Assembly (NCBI GenBank): GCA_038148755.1
Contig: JAYQWA010000011.1
Location: 1 to 64,000 of the forward strand
DNA length: 64,000 nt
Reading direction: 5' to 3'
Origin: UBA5109 sp038148755
Lineage (GTDB): Bacteria; Pseudomonadota; Gammaproteobacteria; Pseudomonadales; Pseudohongiellaceae
A program made the translations under genes and the position numbers. The notes beneath the pieces are model-generated. The model had not been told where the DNA came from. It saw nothing but the letters and a program-made list of their open reading frames with translations, and did not search any database. This document shows positions 53,401 through 60,978 of the stretch, in pieces. How positions within the stretch are numbered: position 1 is the first letter of the stretch; the number at the start of each line of letters is the position of its first letter.

Positions 53401-53841
53401 ATGTCAGAACAAACAGCCGGATCGAATACGCTATTGGAAGATTGTATAGAAAAGATAGAATCAGCCTATGAATATATGCTGGCTTATGCCGCACAGGGTC
53501 GTAAAAATGAGCCTGCCGAAACTGAAGGCGCAGATTCAATCCGGGCTTTCCTTAAATCGCTGGTCTGGGGAATCAGCAATATCGGTACGGGTTTTGAAGA
53601 ATCAACAAAGACGCTTGGTTTAAATGAAACCTCTGCTCAGGAAGTTGAAAACTTTAAAAACATATTGAAGCGTGACGCGGAGTCGGCACTGGCTGTGGTT
53701 GCACTGGTACTGAATGTACCATCACTGAGTTCGCAAGTTATTGATAACCTGAATGCCTCCACTCATGTGCGCAGCTTACTGACAGACATCTTTGTCATGG
53801 ACGAGGTGCTGAAAATTCATCAGCAGCATTCTGCCGGATAA
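53401..53841 (+). CDS. unknown helical soluble protein paired with the cytochrome b
   Basis: A 146-residue, mostly helical, acidic protein without membrane segment or signal peptide. It begins MSEQTAGSNTLLEDCIEKIE and contains EYMLAYAAQGRKNEP. AAGGA nine bases before the ATG at 53401 supports this start over an upstream TTG at 53365. I recognise no family and see no metal-binding motif; Cys15 is the only cysteine. It sits 48 bases after cytochrome b in the same direction. Confidence 0.75.
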   Translation: MSEQTAGSNTLLEDCIEKIESAYEYMLAYAAQGRKNEPAETEGADSIRAFLKSLVWGISNIGTGFEESTKTLGLNETSAQEVENFKNILKRDAESALAVVALVLNVPSLSSQVIDNLNASTHVRSLLTDIFVMDEVLKIHQQHSAG

Positions 53842-53879
53842 GCAGGATAGCAAGGTAAAAGAGTAAAGCGTTGTACTGA

Positions 53880-55180
53880 TCAGAGACGGTAGAGATTTTT
53901 CCCTCTGGGAAACAAGTACTTGATGTCAAAAATAATACTGTTAGTTTTGCCAAACTTCCTGATCTGATCAATGCCCAATTCACGAAACTTCTCGTGGGCA
54001 ACAGCCAGAATAATAGCGTCATACTGGTTTTCGCCAGGCTGTTCCAGCATTGAAATATTGTGTTCTGTTTTAGCCAAATCAGGGTCAATCCAGGGGTCAT
54101 GGATATCGACCTTTACGTGATAGGTATTCAGTGTGTCGATGATATCAACGACTTTTGTATTGCGCAGATCAGTGCAGTTTTCCTTGAAGCTGAGTCCCAT
54201 AATAAGTACCCGGGCATCAACCACATTGATTTTTTCCTGGGTCATTTTTTTGACTAGCCGATCCGCAATATAACTTCCCATCCCGTCGTTAATTCTGCGA
54301 CCGGCGAGAATCACTTCAGGCCGATAACCCAGGGATTCAGCTTTATAGGTCAGATAATAGGGGTCTACACCGATACAGTGTCCGCCTACCAGGCCCGGGC
54401 GAAAAGGTAAAAAATTCCATTTGGTGCCAGCGGCATCCACTACTTCTTCGGTATCTATACCGATTTTATGAAAAATCAGGCAGAGTTCATTAATCAGGGC
54501 GATATTTAAATCCCTTTGGGTGTTCTCAATGACTTTTGCGGCTTCTGCAACTTTAATACTGCTGACGGGGTGTGTGCCGGCCGGGATAATTGATTCGTAA
54601 AGATCGTCAACAAATTTCGCTGCAATACTATTCGACCCCGAGATTATTTTTTTATGCTGGTCAAACGGTGAATTTTATCCCCGGGGTTGATTCTTTCTGG
54701 GCTGTAACCCAGAAAAAAAGTTTCATTGAGTGTTAAGCCGGATATTTCTTCCAGTATGGGGACGCAGACTTCTTCGCTGGCGCCTGGATAAACAGTCGAT
54801 TCATAAATAACAATATCGTCAGCTTTCAAATAGGGTGCTATCGTCCTGCTGGCTTTCTGCAATGGTTCAAGCAGAAGACGTTTATGATGATCTACCGGGG
54901 TTGGCACGGTCACAATGAATACATTGCAATCATTCAGGTCAGTTGCTGTATAGGAATATTCAGCTTCCACTGCGGAAGCTAATTCCTCAGAGCTGAGCTC
55001 CAGCGTATTATCCTGCTGTTGTTTAAGGCTATGAATGCGTTCCTGATTTAAATCAAAACCAAGTGTGGGGTAACGTTTACCGAATTCCACCAGCAGAGGC
55101 AAACCGACATAACCAAGCCCAACAACAGCTATTCTGATATTTTCAATATCCAGAGACGCTTCCTTAAAAAACCAAGGCAT
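53880..55180 (-). pseudogene. UDP-sugar dehydrogenase (WbpA/TviB type), split by a frameshift
   Basis: The complete family length (about 433 residues) is present but in two frames. The first part runs 55180 to 54644 (dinucleotide-binding IAVVGLGYVGLPLLVEFGK to GYSPERINPGDKIHRLTSIKK), then stops at TAA. The second continues from about 54643 to 53880 in another frame (SGSNSIAAKF, VAEAAKVIENTQRDLNIAL, then GLVGGHCIGVDPYYLTYK with the catalytic Cys). One extra A in the seven-A run (T run at 54647-54653) would restore the frame as IKKIISGS. Such enzymes oxidise UDP-N-acetylhexosamine for surface polysaccharides. No other polysaccharide gene is nearby. Confidence 0.85.
54647..54653 (-). other. seven-A homopolymer at the frameshift point
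   Basis: On the minus strand ATAAAAAAATAATC ends the first frame. An eight-A version would give an uninterrupted dehydrogenase. Slippage in vivo, true mutation or sequencing error all fit. Confidence 0.7.
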
Positions 55181-55270
55181 TATAGACGCGACCAGCTTGT
55201 AAATAATAGCTTGCAGGCCTACTGCCCATGATATACTTCACATTTTTCCAACTTGCAGTTCGGATGCTTT

Positions 55271-56170
55271 ATGTCTGATTTTTCCAGTATTGGTTTAGTT
55301 GGCAGGCAGGATAATGCCAACATCTCCGACTCTTTGAATGCGCTTGCTGATTTTTTATTGCAACGGCAGGGGCTGAAGCTTGTTGTTGATGAGGCAGTGT
55401 CAGATTTTATGCAAGGTCACAGTGCCATTTCTGACATGTTGGTGGTGCCTCAGGACGAGCTGTATTTACATTGTGATCTGGTCATTGTCGTGGGTGGTGA
55501 TGGCAGCATGCTGAAAGCGGCAGGCACACTGGCTAACCAGAATATTCCAGTCGTTGGCATTAACCGCGGCCGTCTCGGCTTCCTTACCGATATAAGACCC
55601 GAGGATCTGGAAAACAGTCTGGGGCAGGTGCTGAATGGAAAATACAAGGAAGAAGCCCGCTTTCTGTTAAATGTCAGCATACAGCGCGGAGAGAAGACTG
55701 AAGAGATCGGCTGTGCCTTAAATGATGTGGTTTTGCATCCGGGTATTGCAGCTCAAATGATCGAATTTTCCTTATCCATAGATGATGAATTTGTTTACCA
55801 GCAAGCTTCAGATGGGTTAATCGTGGCTACCCCGACTGGCTCAACCGCTTATTCGATGTCGGCAGGCGGACCTATCATGCATCCAAAACTGGATGCAGTA
55901 GTGCTGGTACCTATGTATCCCCATTCATTAAGTAGCCGTCCGGTGGTCATTGACGGGAAAAGTGAAATTAAAATTGTTGTGGGGGGCAGACATAATATGA
56001 TGCCGCAGGTGAGTTGTGATGGTTCTGTTGAGTACACGGCGGAACCCGGTGATCAGATTATTGTCAGAAAAAAAACAGAAAAGTTACGTTTGCTACATCC
56101 TGCGGAATATAACTACTATGCGACTTGTCGAAGTAAACTGGGGTGGTCTCAACAGCTGGGCTCCAATTAA
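55271..56170 (+). CDS. nadK: NAD kinase (NadK)
   Basis: A 299-residue ATP-NAD kinase making NADP. The catalytic GGDGSMLKAA and NRGRLGFLTD segments, the NE/D-type loop (ALNDVVLHPG), and the substrate-binding DGLIVATPTGSTAYSMSAGG are present. I use the ATG at 55271 (MSDFSSIGLVGRQDN); an upstream TTG would add six unusual residues. It is followed nine bases later by glpG. Confidence 0.96.
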   Translation: MSDFSSIGLVGRQDNANISDSLNALADFLLQRQGLKLVVDEAVSDFMQGHSAISDMLVVPQDELYLHCDLVIVVGGDGSMLKAAGTLANQNIPVVGINRGRLGFLTDIRPEDLENSLGQVLNGKYKEEARFLLNVSIQRGEKTEEIGCALNDVVLHPGIAAQMIEFSLSIDDEFVYQQASDGLIVATPTGSTAYSMSAGGPIMHPKLDAVVLVPMYPHSLSSRPVVIDGKSEIKIVVGGRHNMMPQVSCDGSVEYTAEPGDQIIVRKKTEKLRLLHPAEYNYYATCRSKLGWSQQLGSN

Positions 56171-56179
56171 GGCTAGTCG

Positions 56180-57064
56180 ATGTTTAAAGTTCTGGAAGCA
56201 GCAGAGAGTGAAAACCTGGCACAATTCAGCCGTTTGCTCTGGCAGCAGAACATGTCCCACCGGATTTATCATGAAGAAGGATTACAGGTCGTCGCTGTCT
56301 CTGATGCTAATGATATTGCTAAAGCTTCAAGCCTGTACCGGCAATGGAAGGCAGGTGAGATTAAACCGGCAGAAAATGATTCCTCCAGTATAGCCGGATA
56401 CTTTAATGTCACTCAGAGTGCCGGGCGCCTGCTGCAGGCACTGTTCCGATTTCCGGTGACGATAGTCTTGATACTGGTTTGCTGTGTCATGGCTGTGCTG
56501 GCGCCTTTGGATACATTGTCAGATACTGTCCGCTTGTTTTTGTTTCCCGATTTTGCCTATGGTACGAGAACCATAAATCTGGGCTTCGTACTGGAAAATT
56601 TTAGCGCCAGACAGTTTTTAAACATGATGTCGCCAATGCTTTTGCACGCAGGGCTGTTACATTTATCTTTCAACATGCTATGGCTCTGGGAATTTGGCCG
56701 ACGAATTGAGAGCAGACAGGCAAGCTGGGCGATGGTGATTTTAATTATTGTGCTGGCTCTGGTCTCAAATACTGCCCAGTATTTGTATAGCGGCAGTATT
56801 TATTTTGGCGGCATGTCCGGTGTGGTCTATGGGCTTTTCGCCTATATTTGGATGTGGCAGTTATTTGATCCGGCCAAGGGTTTGGGCTTGCCTGGTAACC
56901 TGGTTTTTTTCATGCTGCTGGCATTGATTATTCTGACGATGATGGGGCTGGAAAGCATTGCGGATGAAGCACATATTGCCGGTTTGTTATGCGGTGTACT
57001 GTATGGCGCGGTGGTATCAACGGTGAGCAGAATCCAGCGTGCCATGGTCAAGGGTGCGAAATAA
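56180..57064 (+). CDS. glpG: rhomboid intramembrane serine protease (GlpG)
   Basis: A 294-residue protease. A cytoplasmic N-terminal domain (about 1-85) precedes six membrane helices. The catalytic dyad is Ser in FGGMSGVVYGLF and His in DEAHIAGLLCG, and HLSFNMLWLWEFG carries the conserved His-Asn of the oxyanion site. It lies after nadK, so the pair may be co-transcribed. Confidence 0.93.
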   Translation: MFKVLEAAESENLAQFSRLLWQQNMSHRIYHEEGLQVVAVSDANDIAKASSLYRQWKAGEIKPAENDSSSIAGYFNVTQSAGRLLQALFRFPVTIVLILVCCVMAVLAPLDTLSDTVRLFLFPDFAYGTRTINLGFVLENFSARQFLNMMSPMLLHAGLLHLSFNMLWLWEFGRRIESRQASWAMVILIIVLALVSNTAQYLYSGSIYFGGMSGVVYGLFAYIWMWQLFDPAKGLGLPGNLVFFMLLALIILTMMGLESIADEAHIAGLLCGVLYGAVVSTVSRIQRAMVKGAK

Positions 57065-57122
57065 AAGCAGCAGGTACTACTGGCAGGTACTATAAAGTTG
57101 TGAGTTAAGAGAGAATTAATAA

Positions 57123-57362
57123 ATGGATGAAATCCCTAACAGTTTTGAAGAACTATTGGCCTCTATAAGCCCGGAGATTCACAGCAAGCTGAAACAGGCG
57201 ATTGAGCTTGGGCGTTGGGAAAATGGCGAGCGATTGAGCAAAGAGCAGGTTGAGCTTTGCATGCAGGCAGTCATTGCCTATGACGAAAAGTATTTAAGTG
57301 AAGAAGAAAAAGTTGGTTATATAGACCGCACAAAATTGCAGTTGAAAGAGGCGAAGCATTAA
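57123..57362 (+). CDS. yeaC: YeaC/DUF1315 family protein
   Basis: A 79-residue protein that includes IELGRWENGERLSKEQVELC and ends KVGYIDRTKLQLKEAKH, near the YeaC consensus. Function is unknown. Its stop overlaps the DUF2797 gene start (TAATG), a common gammaproteobacterial pairing upstream of pepN. Confidence 0.9.
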   Translation: MDEIPNSFEELLASISPEIHSKLKQAIELGRWENGERLSKEQVELCMQAVIAYDEKYLSEEEKVGYIDRTKLQLKEAKH

Positions 57363-58189
57363 TGTCGGTTAATACTACTGGCAACCTTCAAAAGATGAAG
57401 GCACGCTTGGAAAGCCCGGTTTCCTATAGCTTGCCTTTAGGTGACACCATGGTGCCGTTAAACGCACTGATAAATAAAAAAATCAGCCTGACGTTTTCTG
57501 GAAAAATCAATTGTGTTTACTGCGGCAGGGAAACCAATAAAAGTTTTAATCAGGGTTATTGTTACCCTTGTTTTCAGAAGCTGGCGCAGTGTGATAGTTG
57601 TATTGTCTCTCCCGAAAAATGCCATTATGAAAGTGGTACCTGCAGAGAGCCATTATGGGCGGATGAATTCTGCATGCAAGATCATATTGTTTATCTGGCT
57701 AATTCATCGGGAATAAAAGTCGGGATAACCAGGGCTTCACAAATCCCGATCCGTTGGGTAGATCAGGGTGCGGTGCAGGCTTTGCCGGTATTCAGAGTAA
57801 GGAACCGTCAGCAATCCGGCTTTCTTGAATTACTATTCAAACGGCATATCAGTGATAAAACCAACTGGCGTGCCATGTTGAAAGGTGAAACTGAAAATCT
57901 GGATCTGGAGCAGCACAGGCAGCATTTATTGGCAGAATGTTCAGAGGAAATACAGGCTTTGCAGGATCGCTTTGGCATACATGCCATTAGTATCTTGACC
58001 GACATGAAGTCAATAAGCATTGATTATCCGGTGGAAAGTTATCCTGCTACAGTCACGTCACTTAATTTTGAAAAGGAAACAAAAATTGAAGGGAAGCTGG
58101 AAGGCATAAAAGGGCAATATCTAATACTGGATTGCGGGGTATTGAATGTCCGTAAATTTGGTGGCTACGAAGTTAATTTACAAGCGTAA
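57362..58189 (+). CDS. DUF2797 family zinc-finger-like protein
   Basis: A 275-residue protein. A cysteine-rich N-terminal half contains INCVYCGRETNKSFNQGYCY, CFQKLAQCDSC, then CHYESGTCREP, likely to bind zinc; the second half includes SSGIKVGITRASQIPIRWVD, a GIY-YIG-like fragment noted in the family. Function unknown. Translationally coupled to yeaC and 23 bases before pepN. Confidence 0.88.
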   Translation: MSVNTTGNLQKMKARLESPVSYSLPLGDTMVPLNALINKKISLTFSGKINCVYCGRETNKSFNQGYCYPCFQKLAQCDSCIVSPEKCHYESGTCREPLWADEFCMQDHIVYLANSSGIKVGITRASQIPIRWVDQGAVQALPVFRVRNRQQSGFLELLFKRHISDKTNWRAMLKGETENLDLEQHRQHLLAECSEEIQALQDRFGIHAISILTDMKSISIDYPVESYPATVTSLNFEKETKIEGKLEGIKGQYLILDCGVLNVRKFGGYEVNLQA

Positions 58190-58212
58190 TAAAAAAGGAT
58201 TAGAACTTAGAC

Positions 58213-60894
58213 ATGAGAGAAGCACAGGCTAAAAATATATATTTGAAAGATTACCAGGTTCCTAATTTTTTTATCGATAAAATTTACCTGGATGTCAGTC
58301 TGTATGAAGAAGAAACTTTTGTTGTTTCCCGTTTAAATATTCGCAGAAATCCTGAGGCGCCAAATCAGCATGTGCCACTGGTGCTTAATGGTCAGGAGCT
58401 AAAACTTATCGAGTTACGTCTGGACGGCGAATTACTGCTGAACAAAGATTACAAACTGGATGATAAAAGTCTGACAGTAAAAAATGTAAAAGATGTTTTT
58501 GAACTCGAAAGCAAAGTCAGCATCAAGCCACAGGAAAACACGAGCCTGGAAGGCTTATACAAATCCAGTAATAAATTCTGCACACAATGTGAGGCGGAAG
58601 GCTTTCGTAAAATAACCTGGTTTTTGGACCGACCTGATGTCTTGTCCAGTTTTACAACACGTATTGAAGCGGATAAAACCCATTATCCGGTGCTTCTATC
58701 CAACGGCAATAAAATTGACAGCGGTGATTGTTCAGTGCCTGATAAAGCAGGGCGTCATTGGGTCGTCTGGCATGATCCCTTTTTGAAACCGTCTTACTTG
58801 TTTGCTCTGGTTGCCGGTAATTTATTTTCGGTTGATGACAGTTTTACAACCTGTTCCGGTCGTGAAGTTGCGCTGCAGATATTTGTTGAAGAAAAAGATC
58901 TGGATAAATGTGTTTTCGCACTGAAATCATTAAAAAAAGCCATGCAATGGGATGAAGAAGTTTATGGCCGTGAATATGACCTGGACATTTTCATGATAGT
59001 CGCTGTCGATGATTTCAATATGGGCGCTATGGAAAATAAAGGCCTGAATATTTTTAATTCTTCCTGCGTACTGGCCAAGCCGGAAACATCGACCGATTTT
59101 TCTTTTAAACGCATTGAGGCAATTGTTGCACACGAATATTTCCATAACTGGTCCGGTAACCGGGTTACCTGTCGTGACTGGTTCCAATTGAGTCTGAAAG
59201 AAGGTTTTACGGTTTATCGGGATTCAGAATTTTCTGCTGATATGGGGTCGCGCGCTGTCAAACGTATTGATGATGTGAATTTTTTACGTACCGTACAGTT
59301 TGCAGAGGATGCCGGACCGATGGCGCATTCGGTGAGGCCTGAGTCCTACATGGAAATTTCCAATTTTTATACAGTAACCATTTATGAAAAAGGCGCAGAA
59401 GTCGTTCGCATGATTGCCAGGTTATTGGGGCCTGAACTTTTTCGCCAGGGCACAGATCGTTATTTTGAAAAGTTTGATGGCATGGCTGTAACGACTGAAG
59501 ATTTTATTGCAACTATGGAAGAAGTGAGCGGGTTTGATCTCACCCAATTCAGACGTTGGTACACGCAGGCAGGCACACCCCTGTTAAAGATTGGCGGCAG
59601 TTATGATGAACAGGCACAGACCTATACCTTGCATGTTGAACAGAGTTGTCCGCCAACACCTGGACAAAAACAAAAAGAAGACTTTTATATTCCACTAGCC
59701 ATGGCTTTGCTTGATCAGCAGGGTGAGGAGATCCCTTTAAAGCTTGATGAAGAGGATGTTCCTGCCGAAAACACCAAGGTGCTTGCAATCAGCGAGAAGA
59801 AACAGTCCTTTGTGTTTAAGCATGTCGGCCAGAAACCGGTGCCATCATTGCTTAGAAGTTTTTCTGCTCCGGTCAAAATGCAGTTTGACTATTCCCGTGA
59901 TGAGCTGATGTTTTTAATGAGCCATGACAGTGACGGTTTTGTACGTTGGGAAGCATCACAGCAATTAAGTCTGCAGATTATCCATGAATTAATGGAGCAG
60001 AGAAAAAATGCTGAAAAGCTGGTGCTGGATGAGCGTTTAATCCAGGCTATGCAGAAAGTGCTGGACTCGGCATTGAACGATAACAATGTCGACAGAGCCA
60101 TGTTGTCACGACTGCTGATCTTGCCTTCCGAAGCTTATATTGCCGAGCTGGCGACAGAAATAGATGTCGATGCGATTCATGAAGTGCGCGAGTTCATACG
60201 TAAACAGATTGCGTTTGCACTGGAAGCCAGTCTTACCGATGTTTATAAAGCCATGCAAAGTGATGAGCCTTATGTTGTTGAAGCAGATGCGATTGCTCAA
60301 CGTGCCCTTAAAAATACAGTTTTGAATTATCTGGTTTTAGTGGATGATGAAAAAATTGAGGCCTGTTTCAGGCAATACCAGCAGGCCGATAATATGACAG
60401 ATCAAAGTGCTGCATTGCGTGGCTTGCTATCAGGGACAAGTGAGCTTGCTGAAAAGCTGAAGCAACAGGCGTTTAGCGAATTTTATGATAAATGGAAACA
60501 TGAAGCCCTGGTCATTGAACAGTGGCTGAGTATGCAGGCAGGTGTTGCCAGTAAAGAAAACCTGCCGGAAGTTATTAAGCTTACGCAGCATGAAAGCTTT
60601 GATATAAAAAATCCTAATAAAGTACGTTCTGTTATTGGCGCTTTCAGTCACCAGAATCTAGTGGGCTTCCATCATGAATCAGGGTCAGGTTATGAGTTTC
60701 TGGCCGATAATGTCATCATTCTGAATAAACTTAATCCGCAGATTGCATCAAGATTGTTAACGCCCTTGACGCACTGGCGAAAGCAGATGCCGCATCGACA
60801 GAAATTGATGCAGGCTCAGTTGCAAAGAATTCTTGATCTGGAAAATCTATCGAAAGATGTTTATGAAGTCGCTTCAAAAAGTTTGCAAGACTGA
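58213..60894 (+). CDS. pepN: aminopeptidase N (PepN)
   Basis: An 893-residue M1-family zinc aminopeptidase, the main cytosolic broad-specificity enzyme. Substrate loop GAMENKGLNIFN, zinc site VAHEYFHNWSGNRVTC with HEYFH, and the second zinc-binding Glu in LKEGFTVYRDSEF. The four-domain length matches E. coli (870). It converges with acnB, with an 84-base gap containing a large inverted repeat. Confidence 0.97.
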   Translation: MREAQAKNIYLKDYQVPNFFIDKIYLDVSLYEEETFVVSRLNIRRNPEAPNQHVPLVLNGQELKLIELRLDGELLLNKDYKLDDKSLTVKNVKDVFELESKVSIKPQENTSLEGLYKSSNKFCTQCEAEGFRKITWFLDRPDVLSSFTTRIEADKTHYPVLLSNGNKIDSGDCSVPDKAGRHWVVWHDPFLKPSYLFALVAGNLFSVDDSFTTCSGREVALQIFVEEKDLDKCVFALKSLKKAMQWDEEVYGREYDLDIFMIVAVDDFNMGAMENKGLNIFNSSCVLAKPETSTDFSFKRIEAIVAHEYFHNWSGNRVTCRDWFQLSLKEGFTVYRDSEFSADMGSRAVKRIDDVNFLRTVQFAEDAGPMAHSVRPESYMEISNFYTVTIYEKGAEVVRMIARLLGPELFRQGTDRYFEKFDGMAVTTEDFIATMEEVSGFDLTQFRRWYTQAGTPLLKIGGSYDEQAQTYTLHVEQSCPPTPGQKQKEDFYIPLAMALLDQQGEEIPLKLDEEDVPAENTKVLAISEKKQSFVFKHVGQKPVPSLLRSFSAPVKMQFDYSRDELMFLMSHDSDGFVRWEASQQLSLQIIHELMEQRKNAEKLVLDERLIQAMQKVLDSALNDNNVDRAMLSRLLILPSEAYIAELATEIDVDAIHEVREFIRKQIAFALEASLTDVYKAMQSDEPYVVEADAIAQRALKNTVLNYLVLVDDEKIEACFRQYQQADNMTDQSAALRGLLSGTSELAEKLKQQAFSEFYDKWKHEALVIEQWLSMQAGVASKENLPEVIKLTQHESFDIKNPNKVRSVIGAFSHQNLVGFHHESGSGYEFLADNVIILNKLNPQIASRLLTPLTHWRKQMPHRQKLMQAQLQRILDLENLSKDVYEVASKSLQD

Positions 60895-60913
60895 AGCTAA
60901 CTTTTTATCGCTA

Positions 60914-60971
60914 TGACAGCAGGCGTTTCAAGAATTAGATTAATTCCATGAAACGCCTTAGCTTGCTGTCA
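60914..60971. repeat. nested inverted repeat between pepN and acnB
   Basis: TGACAGCA (60914-60921) pairs with TGCTGTCA (60964-60971), and directly inside it GGCGTTTCA (60922-60930) pairs with TGAAACGCC (60949-60957): a 17-base-pair stem with one six-base bulge and an 18-base loop. It sits between two converging genes and probably ends both transcripts, although T runs are short. Confidence 0.75.
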
Positions 60972-60978
60972 AACTAAA

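Noticed and set aside
54644..55180. the first half of the sugar dehydrogenase as a separate complete protein
   Set aside because: It ends inside the conserved core and the remaining motifs continue directly downstream in the next frame.
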